A stretch of DNA of 64,000 nt from the NCBI GenBank assembly GCA_010093515.1, contig MU001696.1, positions 122,095 to 186,094 on the forward strand, given 5' to 3'. This DNA comes from Lineolata rhizophorae. Lineage: Eukaryota > Ascomycota > Dothideomycetes > Lineolatales > Lineolataceae. Every line of letters starts with the position of its first letter. The first letter of the stretch is position 1. Of this stretch, positions 23,769-34,164 are shown piece by piece. The notes under the pieces were generated by a model that saw only the letters and a list, made by a program, of their open reading frames with translations, searched no databases and was not told where the DNA came from. Position numbers and translations under genes: made by a program.

Positions 23769-25259
23769 TGAAGGTGGGGGCTCTCTAGGAGGTGTGCTTG
23801 TTGTCTTGCGCCGGTGTGTGTGTGCGCATTGATTGGGTTTGAGTAGCTAGCTGATGGTTGGGCAGCTAATTGGGCGGGCGTTTGTATTTCATATCTCGCT
23901 TTCGAGCATGGCTTTCCTTGATTTTTGTTTTCTCTTTCTCTCTCCTTTTTGGTCTCTGTCTTGCTGCGGCTTTTCGTTTGTTGTTGCGTCCGGGCCCACC
24001 TTGCATGAGAGGCAAGCGGGCGTTGCTTTTCGTACCGCATAAGGCGTCCCACACAAGTCAATGCCTTCCATGGCAGGTTTCCTATCTCATTAGCGGCGGC
24101 GTTGCATTTGTCCTTTCTCCTTTGTCTCAGTTCGATGGGACGCACTTGTTTGCACCAAGTATCAGTGGCTGTACTGGTTGTACCGGCTGTGTTCTGTTTA
24201 ATTTTGTGTATTGAGGGTGTACTCGAGGTGCGTCTTACGTATGACCGCCCATGTGTTTCTGCTTTCTGTTTTACCAGCGATCATCAGGCTTGAAATTGGC
24301 ATCATTGCGAAGGTCCCCTCCGGACGGTGTTTTCATTGGTGTTGTTGGTTTTAATGCGTAATCTCAAATTGACGAAGGAAAGGGGGACGTGGGAGGTTGG
24401 CCATCTCTTGCTCAAGAGGGGTGTGCAAGAAGCCATGCATTCTAGGCATGGTTGAGATTCTTCCCGAATGTGTCTTCTCTTATGAGTTAGCTCGTGCTTT
24501 GTACCTTATTCCCTTTGTAATCGATCATGGCATTGCTCCAAAAAGCTCTCGGCATTTCCCGGTTTCTGACTGTATTGTTTATTCAACTTTTTAAAGATGT
24601 AATGGCAACTCAACTTTAGCAGTGTGTGGCTGTATGGTCGTACGTAGCGACTTGTAGCTCACTACAGACTGGGCAGAAGTAGTTTTTCTGTTTGGAATAG
24701 TCTTGTGTATTGGCTCCTTCCGAACAGCCAAAATGCTAGCAAGTGGATTGATAAGTTTCCCTCATACTATAATTGATGCTTTGCGGCCGTTGGAAATGCG
24801 CATCGTGATTTGGACAGATCGTAGGTTCCTCTGGGGTCGAGGTGTGGAGGATAAGTTCGCTAGGATCAGATGAAGTAAGTCGTGTCATCCAGCTCTCCAT
24901 GGAAACGCTAGGAGTATATGCTCTTAGGCTTATGCAGTGTTGTTGTTGAATGTCAGGTTTTTTTACGATTCACATTGATCCATAGCACCGCATCTAAAAT
25001 GGCAGTTGCACGACTACTCAAGATGTGAGTCACTACCAACTCAATCCCTTTCGCACAACAGCGTACAGCCAATAGCTTAATTTCAGAGTCCAATTAGGGC
25101 ACGCATACAACGTGAATGCACTTCTCAGCAATAACAACTTAGGTATCTTCCCCACTCCCATCCACAGCTTTTCCACGCTACCCACCCACCAACTCTTCTC
25201 ACGTGCTCCTTTACCCGATCACACCCTCCCATAACCCCCACCCACCATCAACACCAATC
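23769..25259. other. Convergent intergenic region (PH and vWA gene 3' ends)
   Basis: About 1.5 kb of moderate GC with T-rich segments near 23890-24000. Only short open frames, none with a recognisable motif. No RNA gene or mobile element was seen. Confidence 0.4.
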
Positions 25260-27429
25260 CTAACACAAAAAAAAGGCAAACAACACCCCAACAGCGAGGA
25301 TCTCACCCCTACCTGCCTTGCTTCCGCTCGCACTGCTCTCCTGGTCTTCCCCTTGCGCAGCCAGGTCAGCCTCGCCACCCTGCCCTTCGGCACCATCACC
25401 GCCCTCATCCCCCCCTTCGCACCCATCACCCGCCTCTTCGCCGCAGTCGTTGGGGGCGACGGGTGCGACGGGAGACGTATCCTCGTCGTTGCCGCAGCTA
25501 CCCGGCCTGTCCGGAAGCTCGGCGCAGCCGTCCTCGGGCAGCCGCTCCTCGTCCCCGGAGCCGCAGGAGGCGCCGTCTTCCTCTGCGGGGGCGCCGCAGG
25601 GAGCTTGTTTCGGAGCAGCCGTCCCGCTGCTCGGAGCTGCGCTCGACGTCGACGTCGGAGAAGTCGGCGGCGCGGCCGACGGCGTGCATTGGCTCTGCAT
25701 CGTGTTGCGGCCGTCGTCGCTCTTGGGGTCCGGATGGGAGGGCGCGGGCCAGGTCCAGTCGCCTGGGGTGGTCGAGGCTGGGGTCAGGGTGGGCGCGGCG
25801 GTGCTGCTGTGGGAGGATAGCGGTGGGCTTGAGGTCGAGGTCGCGGTCGGGGAGGCGACTGCGGAGGCGCTGCTGGAACGGGGGGCGGCGGGGGTGCTGC
25901 TGGTTGAAGAGGAGGAGCGTGAAGTTTCGCCGTAGCCAGTCAGCGACGTGGATGGGACGAGCGAGGACGGAAGGGGTGAGGACGTCGACGGGGTCGGCGG
26001 GACCACCATTGGGGCCTCGGTGAAAGCCAAAGGCGTGCCATCCGCCGGCTCGTCCTCTGCCTCGACTTCTTCGGCCTCGACTTCAACGTTGACCATGTGC
26101 ACTTCTGCAGCGCCGTCGTTGTCGCTCGCTGGCGGCTTGATGGTGATCAGCGTCCTCATATCCGCGGCCATGACGTCGGATCCGATCACGGCGTGGCCCT
26201 GCTCGTCTGTCTCCGTCGAGATCAGCTCGGTGCCGTCCTCCGCATTCGAAACCGTGACTTGCATGGGTTTGCCGGTGGTGTTGGTCTCGACGGCGAGAAT
26301 GATGCGTTCACCCCGGTTGATGTCGAAGGGGAAAGAGGCATTGGACCCGGCGGGAACGCTCATGGCGGAGCCGCTGAGCGGGCCAGGTTGAACGGTGTCA
26401 TCTTGGCCGTCGTCAGTCGTCATAGGTCCAGCCTCCTTGTTGCCGCTGAATTCCATGGCCTGGCCGTCGGAGCCGCTGGTGACTGAGAATTCGGCGTCGC
26501 TGTCGTTTCCCGTGACTATGACGACAAGGTCATTGTCTTCATGCTTGTCCTTGTCTTTTCCAAGCTTGTCATCATCCCCTTCGGGCTTCTTTTCAGTAGG
26601 GTCATCAGCATCGACATGACTCTGGCCATCATCAGGTTCGTCTGCAAGGCCAACCGTGTCCCGGCCAAACACCGTCTGCAGAAACTCGCAATACTCTTCC
26701 GGCTCGCTCACCCCCCTTATCACTCCCCCATCTCTTTCAATTGCTTTCCGAACGACCTTATTGGCATCCTCCCCTCCTCCTAGTGCCGCCAAATGCACAA
26801 CCACACCATTGGAATTGCATCTTTCGACCGCCTCCGCCGTCCTCCTTGTCAACTCGTCGCTCTCATCCTCCCCATCAGAAAAAACAATCACCTGTGCCCC
26901 ATTCTCACCTTCGACCTGCCCACACCCACCTTCGACACCACTCCCCACAAATGATCCCTTGCGCACGGTGTCCCTCTCATTCAGAACGTCAATAGCTCCC
27001 TTCGGACTACCTAGCGGATATGCAATCCGAGCGGGACCCTCCCCGCCGAAGTTGACGACGGCGACGAGATCATCCTCAGGAGAGAGCTGCAAGACGACGG
27101 CACGGGCGCCATCGGTACGGTAGGAATGCGGGTCCGTGTGTAGGGTCGAAGTAGAGTAGTCGATGGCGAGGGCGATGTGGCGGGGAGAGCCTTGCGTGAG
27201 GACGCTAAGGTTGCAGGCGTCGGAGATTTCGGTGCGGGGTTGGAGTGAAGTCAGGCGAGATGGGTAGACAAGAGGAGCGGGGTTCGAGGCAGCATCAGCG
27301 GCAGTGATGCGGGTGAGGAGGGTAAGAAGAGTGGTGAAATGGGCAAGTGGAGACCTAGTAGGGAGATGGCTGTTAGAGGGGGGTCATTTTGACCGATTGG
27401 TGTTATCTGTTCCTAGGCTGTACGCACAT
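25260..27429 (-). CDS. Secreted von Willebrand factor A-domain protein with probable GPI-anchor signal
   Basis: The long exon 27354-25260 is open but has no ATG at a sensible place. A 73-nt intron (27427-27355, GTGCGT donor, CTCTAAC branch, TAG acceptor) would join AT at 27429-27428 to G at 27354 and create an ATG in the right frame, giving 698 residues. The resulting N-terminus, MSPLAHFTTLLTLLTRITAADA, is a good signal peptide. The vWA fold follows at about residues 45-220: the MIDAS motif DYSTS in IALAIDYSTSTL, LVAVVNFGG and IVFSDGEDES with its metal-binding Asp. Then come an acidic region, a Ser/Thr/Pro-rich stalk with Cys pairs, and a C-terminal hydrophobic tail (LAVGVLFAFF) after small residues, typical of fungal GPI proteins. 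Expected at the cell wall or plasma membrane; ligand unknown. The split start is inference; domains are confident. Confidence 0.72.
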
Positions 27430-28339
27430 GGCTGCTGTGATGGCTGGCTAGATGTATTTGGGAATAGATTGATCTGAGACAGGAAGTAGTGTGATATGAA
27501 GCCGAAAGGATAACAGGAACCTAAGGAACGACGAATTGTAGGAGATAATGTTGACCGCAACGGCCGGAATTTGGCGTGGATGTAAGAATGGTCCACGGAG
27601 GTGGAAGAATAAAAGAAACAATGAGTTCGAGGAAGACGATTAAGTATTGCTTGACTTTGCCTGGGATGCCCTGAATCGGAAGTAAACAATGGCATAGCGA
27701 CTACTCTCAAAGCCAGAAATGGAAAGCGACCACTGCCAGGTACAAGCAGGACCTGCCAAGAACAAAGCCTCTGAGAGAAAGAGGGCCCTATGGATAAAGT
27801 ATGCACTACTTTCGGAGGAAGGTGAGCAGCTTGAACAATTTCAGAAGCTATTACGTAGTGGTTGACTATTTGTAATGTGATATAATGGGCTGGTATCCTA
27901 ACTGTTGGCCGGGGACCCAGAGCCACTTCCTCTATCTCAACTTACCGCTTCTATAGCAACACACATCACACAAAAAGCAACACAAGCGGAAATGTTCGCT
28001 TACGAATACAAGATTCACTAACTTTGTGCGCGTGCTGCCACTACAAGTGAATTGATCTCGTTACTTTGGTTCGCATAGCCTCCCCCCTATCAAAAGCCAC
28101 ACTCAGAGTTGCATGTCACGTGCACAGCTTTGCACAAACACCCAATCTACATGCGAAGGAACGTCACCAATGATATGCTTGTTTCGGCTAGCAGTTAGCG
28201 ACAGAACATTTTACTTTGCGCCCCACTACAAACATCTCCAACCCTCTCACTAGGCGCCCGAGTCAGCGCCGCCAGCTCCTTCTACCACTTCCACATCGCC
28301 ACTTCCAGAGTTTCATAGGAGGACTTACTACCCGCCGCC
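27430..28339. promoter_or_regulatory. Divergent promoter region of the vWA and REX3-like genes
   Basis: A 910-bp gap between divergent starts. A 180-codon open frame on the minus strand (27384-27926) overlaps the vWA leader but has no recognisable domain, so it is not called as a gene. Confidence 0.45.
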
Positions 28340-30336
28340 ATGACGAGGAAAAAGAAACCTCCTCGGAGCCAAGATGCAGGCTCACAGAACAATCCAGCGT
28401 CTCGTCAGCCTCCACAGAATTTGCTCGCGACCCAAAGCCTAGCCGGCCATGTTCCTCAACATCACAGCTACGGTCATGGTCAACAACATCTGAACAACGC
28501 TGGCGGCTTTGCGGCCAACTCCGCCATGCCGCCGTGGTCTTACGCGCCGTACCATACCTCCTCCTCTCCGCTGTCCCTACAGTCATTGTACCAAGCCTTG
28601 CCTCCGCAGCCGCCGCCTTCACAACCATCGCGCAGTGCTGTTCCACCGCCGCGGGCTTCACGGCCATCGTACCAGGCCGTCCCGCCGCCGCCGTCTCTTC
28701 TACAGGGCTCGTATCAAGTGTCCTCTCCCCAGATGGGATCTAATCCTGGAAGCCCGGATCCCACGGCCCAGCTGCAGTGCTTTCTTAACCCCGCGCCGAG
28801 CAGCCCAACCATAGATCACGGTCCTACTTCTCACGTGACTATACCTGCAACTGCAAGCCCGGGCCCTACCACGATCGAGTACACTCCGGAATACATGCAA
28901 AAGCTTCGCGACCTTATCCATCCTGAGTCGGTGCTCGAGAAGAACGGCTACGTCGTGCGTGAACTCACGGCTGAGCAGGTGGAGGGAAAGAGGAGATGTT
29001 CAGGATGCCTGAAACGCAAGTGTAAACGGGCGGTCGTATCCGGGTGGTCGATATGCTAATGATATATGTGTAGAAATGTCGGGACTCGGAAAAGCGTCGC
29101 AAGAAGAGATCGAGAAGGCGTTGAGTCAGAAGAAGAAGATGGAGCGCCTCTATAAAGGCCAAACATTTAACGAGAAGGCACCTTCAACCACGGGGGAGAA
29201 CATCAAAACCGGAGAAAACACGTGAGCAAGTGATCAAACCAACATAACGGAAATTGACCTCCTGCTGATGAGTTGTGCGCAAACCGCAGATTCCGCTGCA
29301 AGTTCCACCCCGGCAAAGTCATCAACAAGGCAAGTTTCTCTACCGCCTTCCCGCCCCCTTCAAGCAACACACGCCTCCCCACACCTCCCCCACCCATCCC
29401 TTCCCACAGCCGCCACTAACCCCCTCCGTTCCTCCCCAGCACTGGACCTGCTGCACCACGCACGTCACATCCGCGCCATGCACGGGGCTGCCCGCGCACC
29501 TGCCCTCGCCATACGCACGCGGCACGCACTACGCGGAGTGGGAATTCGACCGGACGCCCCCGGCGGCGCCGGCGGGCGCGGCCGGGCGCGCCCCGCGCGC
29601 GGCCGTCGCCCTGGACTGCGAGATGGGCCGCAGCGCCGCCGGCGCGCCCGAGCTCGTCCGCCTGACGCTGCTCGACTACTTCTCGGGCGCCGCGCTCGTC
29701 GACGCGCTCGTCTTCCCCGCCGTCCCCATGGCGCACCTCAACACGCGCTACTCGGGCGTCGCGTGGCGGGACCTGCACCGCGCGCGCGCGCGCGGCGAGT
29801 GCTTGATGGGGAAGCGCGAGGCGCGCAGGGCGGTGTGGAGGTTCGTGGGGAGGGACACGGTCGTGGTGGGGCATGGGGCGGGGAATGATTTGGGGGCGCT
29901 GAGGTGGGTGCATGGGGGTGGGGAGGGGGAGGGGGAAGGGGGGATCGTGGATACGTTTGTGATTGAGGCGAGGAGGGTGGAGGAGGAGAAGAAGAAAGCG
30001 AGGGAAGAGGCAGCGGCGGCGGCGGCGGCAGCGGCGGCAGAGGAGGGAGAGGAAGACGACGACGGAGATGATGTGCTGGCGGACGAGGATGATACTGCCG
30101 AGGACAGCTTGACTAAACAGCACGACGGCACCACCCCGGCCCGGCATCCTCCCCAAAACCAACCCGCCGCCGCCAAGAAGAAGCCCAAGGGCAGCGGCCG
30201 CCTCTCGCTCAAGAGCCTGGCCAAGGCGAAGCTGGGCCGCGACATCCAGGACCCGACACGGGGCCACGATAGCCTCGAAGACGCCCTCGCCACTAGGGAT
30301 ATCTTGCACTGGATGATTATGAACGATGCGACCTAG
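28340..30336 (+). CDS. rex3: REX3/REXO1-type RNA 3'-5' exonuclease (DEDDh family)
   Basis: The supported exons are 28340 to about 29029, about 29074-29221, 29290-29329 and 29440-30336. The last carries the nuclease: ALDCEMG with the first Asp and Glu, GHGAGNDL with the third acidic residue, and HDSLEDALATRDI with the catalytic His and Asp. Upstream, CSGCLKRK, CKFHPGKVINK and HWTCC with a later PC form the zinc-binding region typical of fungal Rex3. The N-terminal 180 residues are Pro/Ser/Gln-rich. An acidic and poly-Ala insert (about 80 residues) splits the nuclease domain. The family trims 3' ends of stable RNAs such as RNase MRP RNA. Intron 3 uses a GC donor (GCAAGT). The junction of exons 1 and 2 does not keep frame with any clear donor: the GTAAAC donor gives an in-frame stop. 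A splicing variant, a one-base indel or pseudogenisation are all possible. Confidence 0.75.
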
Positions 30337-30838
30337 CGAAAAGGCTCGAGTCCAAAAGGGTAAAAAGTCTTCGAGCAGGGAGGTAGGTTGAAGGTTGAAA
30401 GCTTGAGAGCCAAGGCCTAGCTTGAGCGTGGATAAGTCACAAGGTAGGCTAGGGCAGTCTGAAAATATTATTAGCAACGGGCTTTAAGGACCTTCGATAT
30501 CGAAGGGCTATGACGGGCCCAAGTTCAGACCCCCAACTGATCTGGCAACATGTTCTCACTTGTGGCGTTAGGACACGTGAATAATGAACGATGCGGCCTG
30601 AAAGAGAAAGGTAAAAGGCGGCAGCGATAGGTAACAAGTTTGAAAGTTTGAAAGGTAAAAAAAGGGGGTGGCAAGCTTGAGCATGGTTGGATAAGCCACG
30701 TAGACAAGGGCAGTCAACAAAGACATCATTAGCAACGACTGAAGAACCTTCGATACCGGAGGGTTATGATGGCTCTAAGTTCATAAACTCCAATCATCTT
30801 ACAACACATTCTCACCCCACTTGTGATGTTCGGAACAG
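30316..30838. repeat. Diverged 260-bp tandem duplication at the 3' end of the REX3-like gene
   Basis: Copy A (about 30316-30576) and copy B (about 30580-30838) share blocks in the same order: ATGAACGATGCG, GGTAAAA, AGCTTGAG, GGATAAG, GGGCAGTC, TTAGCAACG, CCTTCGATA, AAGTTCA and CACTTGTG. Copy A includes the last codons of the exonuclease gene, so the duplication captured coding sequence and 3' flank. Identity is roughly 70 percent by eye. Confidence 0.8.
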
Positions 30839-31226
30839 TTGAAGAAAAATGCTCTATTTCTACTCAGGAGCTGCATCATTTTGTTTCCCTCGGATTTCCT
30901 CCACATTACGTCACTAGCCTTACCTCCTAGCTCCCAGCTATACCCAATCCTCTTTACCCCCCCCAACTCGGTCGCATGCACATACCTCCGCGTATGCGCC
31001 ACGCTACATGTGGTATCACAAGGAACAACAGGGAAAACAACACGCAACACATGCAGAGACTCAAATCCAGTAATAGAAGTGCAGGAGAGAGACCGCAGCA
31101 GGAGAAGAGCAACAGGAACCATTTTGCAGCCGAAAAAAGAATGAGACATTAGGAAAGAACACCTTCACCTCGCCACAGTCCCCCGCTCCTCCGTTATCTC
31201 CGCTTCTCACTCCTTTCTTCACCCCT
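30337..31226. other. Convergent intergenic region (REX3-like and HAM1-like 3' ends)
   Basis: The first 500 bp is the tandem duplication listed separately. The rest (30839-31226) holds nothing recognisable beyond the 3' flank of the minus-strand gene. Confidence 0.45.
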
Positions 31227-34164
31227 TCACGCCCCCGCATTTGCCGACCCGCTATTATCCGCCGTGGCTGTGGCCGTCCCATTCGACGTCCCGAACGCCT
31301 TGTCAACCTCGTTGCCAAAGCCCTTCGTACTCGACGGCTCCGGGCTCAACGCGTTGCCGCTCGCCGACGACGAACCATGCGGCTTCCTGGCCACGCTCGG
31401 CGCCTTGGGCAAGTTCTGCGTCTCCTTGGCGCTGCCGATGGAGAAGACGGGGCTCTCCCACTTGTCGCCCTTGGCCGCCAAGTCGCGGAACTCGGTCGCC
31501 TTGGACGACACGCCGCCGGGCAGCGAAATGTCCTTGAAGATGGCCTCGTGCTGCGTCACCGCCATGTTGACCTTCTTGTCCTGCGTCGCTTCTTGCGCCT
31601 TGGTCTCGCCCTTGGCTAGCTGGTTCTTGACCGCCGTGAGGTAGCGCTGGTAGATGTTCTGCACATTCTCCACAGACGGGTCGCGCTTGGCATCTTCCTT
31701 GGCCTTCTCGGCTTCCTGGTGCACCGAGAAGAGCAATGCGTCCAGCTTGATGGCTGAGTCTTTGATCTGTTTCTCGAGCGCCTTTTGCACAGCCGGCTTG
31801 AGCGCCTTCATGGCCACAGGCTTGAAGAGGGAGAACAAGAGCTTGTGCTTCGACTGTTTGACCTTGATCTTGAAGTCTTTAATGTCCACGTCCACCTTGT
31901 TCACTTTGAAGAAGTGTGTCTTGTCCTTCTTGTCCGAGTTCTCCATCTCGATCTTGAAGGAGAAGCCCTGGCCGCCCATGAAGACGTCCATCACGCCCGT
32001 ATCTGTGATGGACGGGAAACCCTGCTTCTTTTTGACGTAGTAGCTGACGTCTGCGACATTGTTAGTTCCCTAGTGCTCAAACTTTGTTGAAACGGGTAGG
32101 AGGGCAACATACCCTTCAGATCCATCTGCGTGCCCGACGAGGACAGCATGACCTTGTTCTTATTCTTATTGGCAATCTTCTTGCGGCCCCAGCGCCAGTA
32201 GTTATCTGAGCTGAATTCGACCGCGTTGGGTGCCAAGTTATCTGACTCAACGACCAAGTTCTCGATGACACAGTCCACCATGGGGTCCGAGATCTCGATC
32301 CGCGGGACCGGAACGTAGCGTGTGTGTTCAAAGACGGCCGGGATGATGACGTCCGTCAGATCCTTGACGAGATGCTTCTTGAATACGGGTTTGCCGTTCT
32401 CGTCGTTGCCTAGATCCATGACGAGCTTCTGCAGCGACTGGGAGAACGCCTTGTTCTGAGGGTCCTCGTCGAACTGCTTGCCGATGAACTTGAACTCGTC
32501 GACGACGCGGTCCGTGTGGGTGCGGTAGCGCTCACGCAGCAAGGAGCGGCCCCTGTCGTAAAGACCGTTCCAGTCGTCCTTGGCCGCGTCCTCCATGATG
32601 AAACCCTGTTCTTTGAGACACTTGCGGACGTAACCATCTACGTCCTTGAACCATTGCCTCAGTTCCGGATCCTTCTCAGCGTCGCGGTAGATGGCGTTAA
32701 TGCTGTCGAACAGATCGTCCAAAGAAGTGCCGTTGGCGAATCGCTCGATAAGAGTCTTTAAATCTGTCAGCATAGGCCGACTCTTATTTGTTAAATCTGC
32801 GAAACACGCACCTTGAGGTCAGCTTCGGCAATCTGCAAACTATCATCACTATGAGCACCTTTGACTTTGCCTTGGCTATCCTTGGCGACAGTTCGGCCGT
32901 GGCCGCCATACGTTTCAGCCAGACGAAGAAGAGTCTCAATGGCACGGAGATCTGTAACTGTGCGTCAGTATCATAATCTTTTATCGATGCGTTCGGAAGA
33001 GCAGTACTCACAGTCTTGATGGCCCTGAATCTCAACGACCATCTTCTTAAGACGCCAGATCGTCTGCTCGCGACGCTCCTGCGGCATCTTGCCAGAGAAG
33101 TACTCCTTGGACTGCGTCTTCCACGTCTTGGCCTTCTCCTTGGTCTCATCAGATGTGTTCTCCGCAGCCTGCGCCTTCAGAGTATCAGCGCCGGCCTTGA
33201 GGCCGCCGTTGGCGTTGACAGGCTGCTCATTCGCCGCGGCGTCGGCCGTAGCAGCGGGATCGGCGTTGCCTTCCGGGTTCGCGGTCGCGGAGGCATTCTC
33301 GGTGGCCTTCTTGGCGCTGTCTTTGGCGAAAGGTTTGTTCTGGTTGTAGCGTTCCTTGGCGTTCTCGCGCATGGCCTTGACGTCGGGGACATCGTGCCAA
33401 GTGTTGTCCTCGGCGGGCTGGTCGAGCTGGTTGAGCTGGTCCTCAGAAGGCTTAGCCCGCTTGGCGGTGCTGGTCGCGGCGTCACCGATCATGTCGCGCA
33501 TGATGATGGTAGCATCGTTAACTGTGATTTCGCATCAGCAATTCTGAAGCCAAGAAGAAAACGTCCAGTTTTCGCCCGACTTACGCAGCTTCCTGAACTG
33601 CCCATTCGTAATGAGCAGGGTGCCGAGCGTCCGAAGGCCCTCGAGCGCCTCGTTGCCGTGCTGCTGCGCCGTCTCCTTATCGACGGGAGCGCCGGGCTTC
33701 TGGGCCTCGCCGGCGGTGCCGCTTAGCTGCTGCGTCTGCCAGATGAAGTCCTGGAGCAGGTTGCCCTCGTTCTTGGTCAGGAGCAACAGCTTGGCCTGCT
33801 CGACCACGTCACGCACTTCGCCCACGAGCTTCTGGCCTTCGGGCGACAGCTTCTTGGACGGGGACGCCAGAGCTTTGGATTCGAGGAAGCTGTTCATGGC
33901 CACGTCGATTTGCTTGTTCTGCACGCCATGGGGTTAGCACATCCGGCTGCCGACTCAGGACTGCAGTTGCGGTTCATACCGACGGCACCTTGCCCCTCGC
34001 AAAGGCTGCAGAAAGAAACGTTAGCAAACGATCGTTGGCGAGGTGGGGGGCGGGAATGGTCAGAGTGGGCGCGTACCAGAGTAGATGCCAAAGAACTGCA
34101 GCTTGTTGTTGATATCCTTCTCCTTCATCTTCACATCCATAGGGCGGTTGACGGCGGAAGTCAT
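31227..34164 (-). CDS. HAM1-like fungal protein (DUF5923 and DUF4449/HAM1_C regions)
   Basis: Seven exons, 34164-34077, 34005-33980 (26 nt), 33918-33585, 33521-33012, 32951-32812, 32755-32113 and 32050-31227, give 854 residues. All phases agree. The acceptor of exon 6 is AAAG, because a CAG directly at the branch point is too close. The N-terminal half (MTSAVNRPMDVKMKEKDINN ... GQFRKLLNDATIIMRDMIGD) and the region DLKTLIERFANGTSLDDLFDSIN match the helical DUF5923/HAM1_N family. The C-terminal half with YYVKKKQGFPSITDTGVMDV and MGGQGFSFKIEME resembles HAM1_C (DUF4449), whose fold has been compared with lipid-binding BPI/SMP-like domains. The last 100 residues are disordered. Function is unknown to me; a membrane or lipid role is inference from fold comparisons. 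No transmembrane segment is visible. Confidence 0.82.

Noticed and set aside
27384-27926. 180-codon minus-strand frame upstream of the vWA gene
   Set aside because: No recognisable domain, and it overlaps the likely leader and first intron of the vWA gene.
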